Below are positions 7,173 to 14,359 of a DNA stretch of 14,420 nt, in pieces. Within the stretch, counting starts at the first letter, position 1; the number at the start of each line of letters is the position of its first letter. The translations under genes and the position numbers were made by a program. The DNA comes from an uncultured Collinsella sp. (GTDB lineage: Bacteria; Actinomycetota; Coriobacteriia; Coriobacteriales; Coriobacteriaceae), in NCBI GenBank assembly GCA_902495525.1, contig CABUXL010000038.1, forward strand, positions 1-14,420. Direction: 5' to 3'. Below the pieces are notes generated by a model, which was given only the letters and a program-made list of their open reading frames with translations, was not told the DNA's origin and did not search any database.

Positions 7173-7332
7173 TGTCATTTGCTTTGTGATATGTGCTCAT
7201 CTGTGATGAGTTTGTTTATATGTTTATCTGTATCCGACCCGCATAAGCTGCGCCCATATTACTCAAATGTCGCGAGCCGTTCGTAAGGACGGTTCGCTTT
7301 GTTGTGTAACGAATCCATAAAAAGGAGTGAGC
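7173..7332 (+). promoter_or_regulatory. rny 5' leader with two hairpins
   Basis: The predicted untranslated leader is more AT/T-rich than the flanking genes. Hairpin A (7196-7210) is CTCATC/GATGAG with a TGT loop, followed by the T-rich TTTGTTTAT. Hairpin B (7272-7297) is an 11-bp stem with two G-T wobbles and a GTAA loop, followed by TTTGTTGTG. B looks terminator- or attenuator-like, although rny starts only 35 nt later. No known riboswitch class was recognised. The region between recX and the promoter (7076-7137) shows no clear terminator and no gene. Confidence 0.5.
7319..7327 (+). promoter_or_regulatory. rny ribosome binding site
   Basis: AAAAAGGAG lies 5 nt before the ATG at 7333. This favours that ATG over the in-frame GTG at 7327, which overlaps the site itself. 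Confidence 0.8.
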
Positions 7333-8883
7333 ATGCCTATCATCGCAGCGCTCGTTGGCATCGTTTTAGGTGCCATCGCCGCCATTGCCTACATGCGCAC
7401 CGCCAAGCAGGGTAGTCTTCATGAGGCCGACGAAAAGATCCAGTCGGCACACGCACAGGCTGAGTCCCTGATCGGCGATGCAAAGCGTCAGGCCGAGACC
7501 CTCAAAAAAGAGGCTCTGCTCGAGGCTAAAGAGGAGATCATCAAGAACAAGCAGGCCGCCGAGGCCGAGGACAAGCAGCGTAAGAGCGAGATTCGTACGC
7601 TCGAGAACCGCGTGATGCAGCGCGAGGAATCCCTTGATCGCCGCAACGACGCTCTCGACAAGCGCGAGCATCAGCTGTCCAGTCAGGCCGGTCAGGTCGA
7701 GAAGCGCTCCCGTGAGCTCGAGGAGCTCTGCGCAAAGCAGACCTCCGAGCTCGAGCGTATCGCCGACCTTACCCGCGAGGATGCCCACAAGGAGCTCCTC
7801 GATAAGGTTCGCGGCGAGGTCACCCACGAGGCCGCCACGATCATTCGCGAGTCCGAGCAGCAGGTTCGCGCCGAGTGCCACAAGACCGCCCAGGAGATTC
7901 TGTCCCTGGCGATTCAGCGCTGCGCTGCCGACCACACTGCCGAGGTCACCGTTACCTCCGTGCACATTCCCTCTGATGACCTCAAGGGCCGTATTATCGG
8001 TCGCGAGGGTCGCAACATCCGCACCTTCGAGCAGGTTTCCGGCGTCAACCTCGTGATCGACGACACGCCCGAGACCGTCGTTCTTTCGAGCTTCGACCCG
8101 GTCCGTCGTGAGACCGCCCGTGTCGCCCTCGAGAACCTCATCGCCGACGGCCGCATTCACCCTGCCCGCATCGAGGAGATGTATCACAAGGCTGCCGACC
8201 TGGTTCAGCAGCGCGTGCGCGAGGCTGGCGAGCAGGCTGCCTTCGATACTGGCATCCACGACCTGCACCCCGAGATCGTCAAGACCCTTGGTGCCTTGCG
8301 CTACCGTACCTCGTTTGGTCAGAACGTGCTTCAGCACTCCCTCGAGGTCTCTGATCTCTGCGGCGTGATGGCTTCCGAGCTTGGCCTGGACGTTGTGACC
8401 GCCAAGCGCGCCGGTCTGCTTCACGACCTGGGCAAGGCAATTGACCACGACGTCGAGGGCCCGCATGCCGTCATCGGCGCCGAGCTCGCCCGTCGTTATG
8501 GCGAGAAGCCCGTTATCGTCCACGCTATCGAGGCTCACCATGCCGATGTCGACCCCAACACGGTGCTCGATGTCCTGGTGCAGGCCGCCGATGCTGTCTC
8601 AGCCTCTCGCCCCGGTGCCCGTCGCGAGTCTGCCGAGAACTACATCAAGCGCCTTGAGAAGCTCGAGGAGATCGCCAACTCCCATGACGGCGTCGAGCGT
8701 ACCTATGCCATGCAGGCTGGTCGCGAGGTCCATGTCATGGTTCAGCCGGACAAGATCTCCGATGCCCAGTCCACGGTTCTGGCCCACGATATCGCCCATC
8801 AGATCGAGGAAGAGATGGAGTATCCCGGTCAGGTGCGCGTCGTCGTGATTCGCGAGAGCCGCGCTGTCGATATCGCTAAATAA
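7333..8883 (+). CDS. rny: Ribonuclease Y
   Basis: 516 residues, the usual length for RNase Y, a membrane-anchored endoribonuclease that starts mRNA decay in many Gram-positive bacteria. An N-terminal transmembrane anchor (about 2-20, PIIAALVGIVLGAIAAIAY) is followed by a long charged coiled coil (about 28-200). The KH RNA-binding domain has GRIIGREGRNIR (219-230, GREG loop at 223-226). The metal-dependent HD domain has H335 (LQHSLEVS), the HD pair H364-D365 in LLHDLGKAIDH, and HAIEAHH downstream. The C-terminus VRVVVIRESRAVDIAK is typical. It heads its own transcription unit behind a strong promoter and structured leader. The next gene starts one base after its stop. The recA-rny proximity matches B. 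subtilis. Nothing is truncated. Confidence 0.97.
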   Translation: MPIIAALVGIVLGAIAAIAYMRTAKQGSLHEADEKIQSAHAQAESLIGDAKRQAETLKKEALLEAKEEIIKNKQAAEAEDKQRKSEIRTLENRVMQREESLDRRNDALDKREHQLSSQAGQVEKRSRELEELCAKQTSELERIADLTREDAHKELLDKVRGEVTHEAATIIRESEQQVRAECHKTAQEILSLAIQRCAADHTAEVTVTSVHIPSDDLKGRIIGREGRNIRTFEQVSGVNLVIDDTPETVVLSSFDPVRRETARVALENLIADGRIHPARIEEMYHKAADLVQQRVREAGEQAAFDTGIHDLHPEIVKTLGALRYRTSFGQNVLQHSLEVSDLCGVMASELGLDVVTAKRAGLLHDLGKAIDHDVEGPHAVIGAELARRYGEKPVIVHAIEAHHADVDPNTVLDVLVQAADAVSASRPGARRESAENYIKRLEKLEEIANSHDGVERTYAMQAGREVHVMVQPDKISDAQSTVLAHDIAHQIEEEMEYPGQVRVVVIRESRAVDIAK

Positions 8884-8884
8884 T

Positions 8885-9970
8885 ATGAGCGACGCGAACG
8901 AGCTCATCTCATTTATCGCGTCGATGTCGGGGGAGGGCAACCTTCGCGTCGAGGAGAACCTTGGCGAGGGGTATGTCCGCCTCCGCGTTTCGGAGGCCGA
9001 GCGGCGCCAGGCAAAGCACGACATTCAGCATGTCGAGGATATCGTCATCGAAATGCTCCGTAATGCTCGCGATGCCGGCGCCGACAAGGTCTATCTCGCC
9101 ACGACCAAGGAAGATGGCGTCCGCACGCTTGTCTTTCTGGATAACGGCTCGGGTGTTCCGCAGGATATGCAAGAGCGAATCTTCGATGCTCGCGTTACCT
9201 CAAAGCTCGAGAGCATGAAGATGGACCGTTGGGGCGTTCACGGTCGTGGCATGGCATTGTTTTCGATCAAGCAGAACACCGACGAGGCCCGCGTGGTCAC
9301 GTCTGGTGTCGATCTTGGCTCAGCCTTTAAGGTGAGCGTTGCGGCCGACCGCCTCAGCGAGCGTGCCGATCAGTCCAGCTGGCCCCAGGCCGTCAAGGAT
9401 GAGGACGGACGTTATGTCTGTGCTCGCGGTCCGCATAATATTATTCGCGCTGCCTGTGAGTTTGCGCTCGAGGAGTTGCGTGGTTGCGATGTCTATCTTG
9501 GTTCTCCGTCTGAGATTGCCGCGACCCTTTATGCTCAGGCGTCAAGTCGGCTCGATACGTCTCGTCTCCTGTTTATTGATGATGAGAGCGAGCTTCCGGT
9601 TGTCGATCGTTTAGGCCTTGCCTCTGATGCCGAGGACTTTATTCGTATTTGTTCGGGTTTGGGTCTTGAGATGTCCGAGCGCACGGCCCATCGCATTTTG
9701 GCAGGGCAGATTAAGCCCGTTCGCGGTGTGACTGCGCGTCTGCTGCGCGAGCGTGACTCATCCTCGCATGCGCCGGCTCCTGTCGATCTCGCGAAGGATC
9801 GTCGTGGGCTGCGTATTGCCAAGGATGACATGGCACAGTTTTCGCGTGCTGTGGAGCGCGACTTTAATGACCTTGCCGCCCGGTACTATCTCAATCTTTG
9901 CGGCGACCCAAAGATCCGTGTTTCGCGTGATCGAATCACCGTGACCTTCGATCTTGCCAAAGAGGAATAG
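8885..9970 (+). CDS. GHKL-type ATPase of unknown function
   Basis: 361 residues with an N-terminal ATP-binding fold of the gyrase/Hsp90/histidine kinase/MutL (GHKL) superfamily. The N box is VIEMLRNARDAGAD (54-67; E56 and N60). The G1 box is FLDNGSGVP (84-92; D86), and the G2 lid is WGVHGRGMALFSIKQ (116-130). The EMLRNARDAGA form resembles MutL, Hsp90 and topoisomerase VIB more than sensor kinases, and no histidine phospho-acceptor or membrane segment is seen. The C-terminal half (about 190-361) matches no domain I recognise; it includes ERTAHRILAGQIKPVRGVTA, perhaps a helical element. It starts one base after the rny stop with no visible Shine-Dalgarno, implying coupled translation. It lies between rny and spoVS. 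Function is unknown; ATP binding is confident. Confidence 0.8.
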   Translation: MSDANELISFIASMSGEGNLRVEENLGEGYVRLRVSEAERRQAKHDIQHVEDIVIEMLRNARDAGADKVYLATTKEDGVRTLVFLDNGSGVPQDMQERIFDARVTSKLESMKMDRWGVHGRGMALFSIKQNTDEARVVTSGVDLGSAFKVSVAADRLSERADQSSWPQAVKDEDGRYVCARGPHNIIRAACEFALEELRGCDVYLGSPSEIAATLYAQASSRLDTSRLLFIDDESELPVVDRLGLASDAEDFIRICSGLGLEMSERTAHRILAGQIKPVRGVTARLLRERDSSSHAPAPVDLAKDRRGLRIAKDDMAQFSRAVERDFNDLAARYYLNLCGDPKIRVSRDRITVTFDLAKEE

Positions 9971-9976
9971 TGCCTT

Positions 9977-9994
9977 TACCGAGTCCACTCGGTA
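9977..9994. promoter_or_regulatory. Perfect 18-bp palindrome upstream of spoVS
   Basis: TACCGAGTCCACTCGGTA is an 8-bp perfect inverted repeat with a 2-bp centre, between the ATPase stop and spoVS. Its last two bases begin TACGATAAA, the same 9-mer that contains the rny -10 hexamer. It could be an operator over a spoVS promoter or an RNA hairpin (7-bp stem, TCCA loop). No -35 was found at normal spacing, and no T-tract follows. Confidence 0.45.
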
Positions 9995-10030
9995 CGATAA
10001 AGTTATTGCAGTTAAAACGTACTTTTAAAC

Positions 10031-10037
10031 GCAGGAG
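10031..10037 (+). promoter_or_regulatory. spoVS ribosome binding site
   Basis: GCAGGAG lies 7 nt before the ATG at 10045. It fixes the start there rather than at the in-frame GTG at 9970, which would add 25 residues unlike the family. Confidence 0.8.
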
Positions 10038-10044
10038 TTTCTTC

Positions 10045-10362
10045 ATGGATTGCCTGAAGGTATCAAGCAAATCATCGCCCGCGTCCGTTGCCGGCGCCAT
10101 CGCCGGCATGGTCAAGGATGGTGTACCCGTCAACATCCAGTGTGTCGGTGCCGGTGCTGTCAACCAGGCCATTAAGGCCGTTGCTATCGCGCGCGGTTTT
10201 TTGATTCCAACCGGTTTTGATATTTCCTGCGCGCCTGTGTTCTCCGACATCCTCATTAACGGGGAGTCGCGCACGGCCATCCGCCTTTCTATCTACGTTC
10301 ACCAGATCAATCGAGCTGCTATGGATAACGTCGTCATGGATGATGTTAAGCCTGTGGCATAG
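10045..10362 (+). CDS. spoVS: Stage V sporulation protein S (SpoVS) family protein
   Basis: 105 residues. The core is unmistakably SpoVS: LKVSSKSSPASVAGAIAGM, then VNIQCVGAGAVNQAIKAVAIARGF and INGESRTAIRLSI. SpoVS is predicted to have an Alba-like nucleic-acid-binding fold; in B. subtilis it affects sporulation and septation, but homologues are widespread in bacteria that do not form spores. The typical length is about 86 residues; this copy carries an extra tail of roughly 20 residues (YVHQINRAAMDNVVMDDVKPVA). A 74-bp gap with a perfect palindrome separates it from the ATPase gene, and miaB follows, as near spoVS in B. subtilis. The molecular role here is unknown; regulation of DNA or RNA is an inference from the fold. 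Confidence 0.94.
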   Translation: MDCLKVSSKSSPASVAGAIAGMVKDGVPVNIQCVGAGAVNQAIKAVAIARGFLIPTGFDISCAPVFSDILINGESRTAIRLSIYVHQINRAAMDNVVMDDVKPVA

Positions 10363-10407
10363 CTTCTGCTTGCCTCGTTTCGCTCCCCATCGTTAGGACT
10401 TATGCAC

Positions 10408-11778
10408 ATGGACCAGCGTTCCGTACGCGATATTCTTGCCGGTAAAACCTACTTTATCCGCACCTTTGGCTGTCAGATGAATCAGCACGACTCCGAGCGT
10501 GTGAGCGGTCTGCTTGATTCGTATGGCTGCCTCATGGCGCTCGATCCCGAGCATGCCGATATCGTTGTCTTCATGACATGCTGTGTGCGTGAGGCCGCCG
10601 ATACTCGCCTGTACGGTCAGTGCAATTCCTGCAAAAGCCTGCCGCCTTCGCCTTCGGGCAAGCGTGTGGTTGCCGTGGGCGGCTGCATCGCGCAGCGTGA
10701 TGGAGAGGGCCTGCTCACCAACGTCGATAACGTCAATGTCATCTTTGGCACGCATTCCATCGCACATGTGGCCGAGCTCATTGCCGAGGCGTTCCTTGAT
10801 GGTAAGCGTCATATCCGCACCAATGAGCATGAGGATACGGATGCCATGAGCATGCCGTGGCATCGCGAGACCCAGTATCACGCCTGGGTGCCCATCATGA
10901 CAGGCTGCAATAATTTCTGCACCTATTGCATCGTGCCGTACGTGCGCGGTCGCGAAAAAAGTCGCCCCTTCGAGGAGATTGTCGACGAGGTGACCGGTTT
11001 GGTGCGCCAGGGCGTGCGTGAGATTACGCTGCTGGGCCAAAACGTTAACTCATATGGTCGCGATCTGTTTGGCAAGCCGCGTTTTGCCGATCTGCTGCGT
11101 GCCGTGGGCGATACGGGTGTGGAGCGCATCTTCTTTACGTCTTCGCATCCCAAGGATCTGCTCCCCGAGACCATCGACGCCATGGCCGAGACGCCTGCCG
11201 TTATGCCGCAGTTGCACCTGGCCGTCCAGTCAGGTTCGACACGGATCCTCAAAGAGATGAATCGCCGTTATACACGCGAGGACTATCTGGGCCTGGTCGA
11301 TCGCATTCGCAACCGCATGCCCGATATCGCGCTCTCGACCGACATTATCGTTGGCTTCCCGGGCGAGACTGAAGAAGACTTTGAGCAGACGCTCTCACTT
11401 GCCGAGACGGTCCGCTATGCTCAGGCCTATACCTTCATCTATTCCAAGCGCGCCGGTACCCCGGCCGCCGAGATTGACGATCCTACGCCGCACGAGGTTA
11501 TTCTCGAGCGTTTCAACCGCCTGGTTAAGGTTATCGAGACCACGGCGCACGAGTACAACCAGGGTGAGCTTCATACTGTGGTGCCGGCGCTCATTGAGGG
11601 AACGAGTAAAAAGAACGACGCGGTCCTGCTGGGCAAGAGTCCCAAGAATCAGACCGTGCATGCGCCTATCCCCGAGGGTTACAGCATCGATCAGCTTGTT
11701 GGCAAGATCGTTGATGTTGACGTTGACGTTGCCAAGACCTGGTATTTGTCCGGCTCCGTTGTGGCCGAGCCGCGCTAA
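10408..11778 (+). CDS. miaB: tRNA-2-methylthio-N6-dimethylallyladenosine synthase MiaB
   Basis: A radical-SAM methylthiotransferase of 456 residues that converts i6A37 to ms2i6A37 in tRNAs reading U-initial codons. The first Fe-S cluster ligands are C22 (TFGCQMNQHDSE), C58 (MTCCVRE) and C93 (GGCIAQRDGE). The radical-SAM ligands are C167, C171 and C174 (GCNNFCTYC), followed by IVPYVRGREKSR, a MiaB hallmark. A TRAM-like RNA-binding domain occupies about 380-450. The usual NTC of motif 2 reads MTC here. An ATG at 10402 is also possible; the one at 10408 is preferred because AGGA (10395-10398) lies 9 nt before it instead of 3. The stop overlaps the miaA start (TAATG). MiaA, next door, makes its substrate. 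Confidence 0.95.
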   Translation: MDQRSVRDILAGKTYFIRTFGCQMNQHDSERVSGLLDSYGCLMALDPEHADIVVFMTCCVREAADTRLYGQCNSCKSLPPSPSGKRVVAVGGCIAQRDGEGLLTNVDNVNVIFGTHSIAHVAELIAEAFLDGKRHIRTNEHEDTDAMSMPWHRETQYHAWVPIMTGCNNFCTYCIVPYVRGREKSRPFEEIVDEVTGLVRQGVREITLLGQNVNSYGRDLFGKPRFADLLRAVGDTGVERIFFTSSHPKDLLPETIDAMAETPAVMPQLHLAVQSGSTRILKEMNRRYTREDYLGLVDRIRNRMPDIALSTDIIVGFPGETEEDFEQTLSLAETVRYAQAYTFIYSKRAGTPAAEIDDPTPHEVILERFNRLVKVIETTAHEYNQGELHTVVPALIEGTSKKNDAVLLGKSPKNQTVHAPIPEGYSIDQLVGKIVDVDVDVAKTWYLSGSVVAEPR

Positions 11779-12716
11779 TGGTTTCTCCCGGGGCAGGTCT
11801 TTCCGCCGTTGCGATCGTCGGTCCGACGGCGGTTGGTAAGAGTGGTGTTGCCGACCGTTTGGCGGCTCGTCTTTCGTCCGAAGTGCTGTCGTGCGATGCG
11901 ATGCAAATCTATCGCGGCATGGACATCGGTACCGCAAAGATGGCGCCCGATGAGTGTACGGCGCCGCTGCGTCTCGTCGACATTGTAGAGCCGGGTGTGG
12001 CGTACTCTGCGGCGCTTTATCAGGCTGACGCTCGCGCGCATGTTGAGCGTTTGCTTGGCGAGGGCCGCCTACCGGTGTTTTGCGGGGGCACAGGCTTGTA
12101 TCTCAAGGCCGCCCTGGATGAGATGGATTTTCCCTCGGGCGAGCTTGAGGACGATCGTCGCGCGGGGTATCAGGAGCTTGCCGAGCGTATTGGCGAGGAA
12201 GAACTGCATGCCCTGCTTGCCGAGCGCGATCCAGAATCAGCTGCTGTTATTCATCCGCATAACGTGCGGCGTGTGATTCGCGCGCTCGAAATGCACGATG
12301 ATGGCGTTTCCTATGCGCAACAAAAGTCGCAGTTTAGTGTTCCGCGCGAGCATTATCATGCGTTATGGTTTGGCCTGACGCGAAATCGCGAGGTGCTCTA
12401 TGAACGCATTAACCTACGTGTCGATGTGATGTTTGAGCAGGGTCTTGTTGATGAGGTTCGCGGTCTTATGGACCAGGGGCTGGGAGATGCCCTGACTTCG
12501 ATGCAGGCAATTGGCTATAAAGAGATCATCGATGCTTTCAATGGCGTGACGAGCATGGATGAGGCTCGCGAACTCATTAAGATGCGTTCGCGTCGCTATG
12601 CCAAACGTCAGCTTTCGTGGTTTAAGCGCGATGACCGTATCGCGTGGTTTGATATGGATGAATGTACGATCGATGAGGTCGTTGCTGATATCCTGCATCG
12701 TATTGAGGCTGCCTAA
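11778..12716 (+). CDS. miaA: tRNA dimethylallyltransferase MiaA
   Basis: 312 residues, normal for MiaA, which transfers the dimethylallyl group from DMAPP to N6 of A37 in tRNAs. The P-loop is GPTAVGKS (15-22). The substrate-binding stretch SCDAMQIYRGMDIGTAK (38-54) has catalytic D40 and Q43, the usual DSxQxY region. PVFCGGTGLYLKA is the conserved central motif, followed by the PHNVRRVIRALE tRNA-contacting segment. The C-terminal MQAIGYKEI and RSRRYAKRQLSWFKRD are characteristic. The start overlaps the miaB stop and its own stop overlaps hflX, each as TAATG, so the three are probably translated in a coupled series. Together with MiaB it completes the ms2i6A37 pathway. Confidence 0.96.
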   Translation: MVSPGAGLSAVAIVGPTAVGKSGVADRLAARLSSEVLSCDAMQIYRGMDIGTAKMAPDECTAPLRLVDIVEPGVAYSAALYQADARAHVERLLGEGRLPVFCGGTGLYLKAALDEMDFPSGELEDDRRAGYQELAERIGEEELHALLAERDPESAAVIHPHNVRRVIRALEMHDDGVSYAQQKSQFSVPREHYHALWFGLTRNREVLYERINLRVDVMFEQGLVDEVRGLMDQGLGDALTSMQAIGYKEIIDAFNGVTSMDEARELIKMRSRRYAKRQLSWFKRDDRIAWFDMDECTIDEVVADILHRIEAA

Positions 12717-14005
12717 TGGCTCGTTTCCCCCTTGTTCCCACGGCACCCGAGCCCGAGCGTGCCATTTTGGTTGGTGTTGAGTGGCGCGACAATGCATGGC
12801 CACTCGATCGATCGCTCGATGAGCTGGAGCGCCTTGCCCACACGGCTGGTGCCCAGTGTGTGGCTCGCTTGTCTCAGCGTTTGGTTAAGCCGTATCCCAA
12901 ATCATTTATCGGTTCCGGTAAGGTAGAGGAGCTGTGCGGTCTGGTACATCGCATGGATGCCGATGTCGTTATTTTTGACGACGACCTGACGCCCTCGCAG
13001 CAATCCTATTTGGAGAAAGCCGTGGGCGAGCCGGTAAAGATTATCGATCGTACGGCACTGATCTTGGATATCTTTGGCCTGCATGCTCAGACGCGTGAGG
13101 GACGCCTACAGGTACAGCTGGCGCAGCTTCAATATCTGTTGCCTCGTCTGCGCGGCATGTGGAGCCATCTCGCCAAGGAACAGACGCGCGGCGGCATCGG
13201 CTCACGCTTTGGTCAGGGCGAAAGTCAGCTCGAGGTCGACCGTCGCCTCATTCGTAATAAGATCGCTGCGCTTCGTCGTGAGATCAAGCAGGTTGAACAG
13301 CGTCGTGATGTTCAATCCAAGAGTCGTATTGAGTCACCGGCGTTTCGCGTCGCGTTAGCCGGTTATACCAATGCCGGTAAATCGACGTTGCTCAATCGCC
13401 TGACAGGCTCTACGGTACTTTCGCAGGACAAGCTGTTTGCTACGCTCGACCCGACGACGCGTTCGTATCGCCTGCCCGGCGGTCGCGGAATGACGATTAC
13501 CGATACCGTCGGCTTTATTCAAAAGCTGCCGCATGGTCTTGTCGATGCCTTTAAATCGACGCTGTCCGAGGTGTTGGGTGCCGATCTAATTCTCAAAGTC
13601 GTAGATGCGTCTGACGAGGACTATGAGCGACAGCTGGAGGCTGTCGACCGCGTGCTTGATGAGATCGGCGCCGGAGAGCGCCTAACGCTGACCGTATTCA
13701 ATAAAATCGATCTTCTCGATAGCGTTGATCGATTAAGTTTCCGTCGTCGTTTTCCGGAAGCCGTTCTGTTCTCGGCCCAAACGGGCGAGGGGCTCGACGA
13801 TCTCGTCGATCGCATTGCTCGCGAGGCAGCTGCCACCGATGTACTGCTTTCAGCCGACATTCCATATCGTGAAGGTGCGCTCATTACACTCGTGCATAAG
13901 CAGGGGACCCTTTTGCATGAGGAATATCTTGAGGATGGCGTTCGTATTGTGGCGAAACTGCCGGCTCGTGTCGCACCGCGGCTCGAGCGTTATCGCACCG
14001 AGTAG
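12716..14005 (+). CDS. hflX: GTPase HflX
   Basis: 429 residues. HflX is a TRAFAC-class GTPase that binds the large ribosomal subunit and splits stalled or hibernating ribosomes in the species studied. The N-terminal HflX domain includes YPKSFIGSGKVEEL (60-73), VVIFDDDLTPSQQ (84-96) and the IDRTALILDIFGLHAQTREG stretch (110-129). A coiled-coil linker follows, with GGIGSRFGQGESQLEVDRR (159-177). The G domain shows G1 GYTNAGKS (216-223), G3 DTVGF (263-267) and G4 NKID (329-332), with SAQTGEG as the G5 region. It ends the operon after miaA (in E. coli hflX also lies close to miaA). The last 16 bp overlap a convergent minus-strand ORF. No clear intrinsic terminator was seen immediately after it. 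Confidence 0.96.
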   Translation: MARFPLVPTAPEPERAILVGVEWRDNAWPLDRSLDELERLAHTAGAQCVARLSQRLVKPYPKSFIGSGKVEELCGLVHRMDADVVIFDDDLTPSQQSYLEKAVGEPVKIIDRTALILDIFGLHAQTREGRLQVQLAQLQYLLPRLRGMWSHLAKEQTRGGIGSRFGQGESQLEVDRRLIRNKIAALRREIKQVEQRRDVQSKSRIESPAFRVALAGYTNAGKSTLLNRLTGSTVLSQDKLFATLDPTTRSYRLPGGRGMTITDTVGFIQKLPHGLVDAFKSTLSEVLGADLILKVVDASDEDYERQLEAVDRVLDEIGAGERLTLTVFNKIDLLDSVDRLSFRRRFPEAVLFSAQTGEGLDDLVDRIAREAAATDVLLSADIPYREGALITLVHKQGTLLHEEYLEDGVRIVAKLPARVAPRLERYRTE

Positions 14006-14313
14006 GCGAGCTCCAAAATGCCCAGTATAATGGGCTGATGCAGCAGATAAAAGGGTAGTGCATAACGTCCAAGGCTGGCGAGCGCCGGCAGGGAGTTGGC
14101 GTAGGCCCAGCTAGGGACGGTCTTATCGATTCCCTGCGCTATATGTGCGGCGAAGTATCCTGCAAGATACATAAAGATAAACGGGATGATGGGGTAGTAA
14201 TCACCTGAGACAAACCCAGGGCTCGGAAATCCCAGCCACGCCAGGTAGGGGACAGGGTAGATTGTTTTGGGGATGCTCCAGGTGAGGGCGAACATCACAA
14301 GGCATAGGGACAT
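13990..14313 (-). pseudogene. C-terminal fragment of a DUF1624/HGSNAT-type membrane acyltransferase
   Basis: A minus-strand ORF of 107 residues. It contains FPSPGFVSGDYYPIIPFIFMYLAGYF (29-54) and LGRYALPFYLLHQP (81-94). These resemble the last two conserved blocks of bacterial heparan-alpha-glucosaminide N-acetyltransferase-like (DUF1624) membrane proteins, which normally run to about 230-250 residues. The N-terminal half is missing: an in-frame TGA lies at 14326-14328, only four codons upstream of the first ATG, and no other frame upstream continues the family. It therefore looks like a truncated remnant. A short functional protein or a distant frameshift cannot be excluded. Its stop lies inside the end of hflX, tail to tail. 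No promoter or ribosome binding site was recognised. Confidence 0.6.
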
Positions 14314-14359
14314 GCCCCATCTCGCTCATATGACCCAATCCGCTGTCAAGAGCCACAAT

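Noticed and set aside
7366..8541. Minus-strand open frame of 391 codons inside rny
   Set aside because: Antisense to RNase Y with leucine/glycine-rich shadow composition; no promoter or family match.
9970..10044. GTG start at 9970 giving a longer SpoVS
   Set aside because: It would overlap the ATPase stop and add 25 residues not found in the family, whereas a good ribosome binding site precedes the ATG at 10045.
14321..14349. Minus-strand TTGACA (14344-14349) as a promoter for the acyltransferase fragment
   Set aside because: At 17-bp spacing the -10 would be AGCGAG; the only AT-rich hexamer (TATGAG) is 13 bp away, which is too close.
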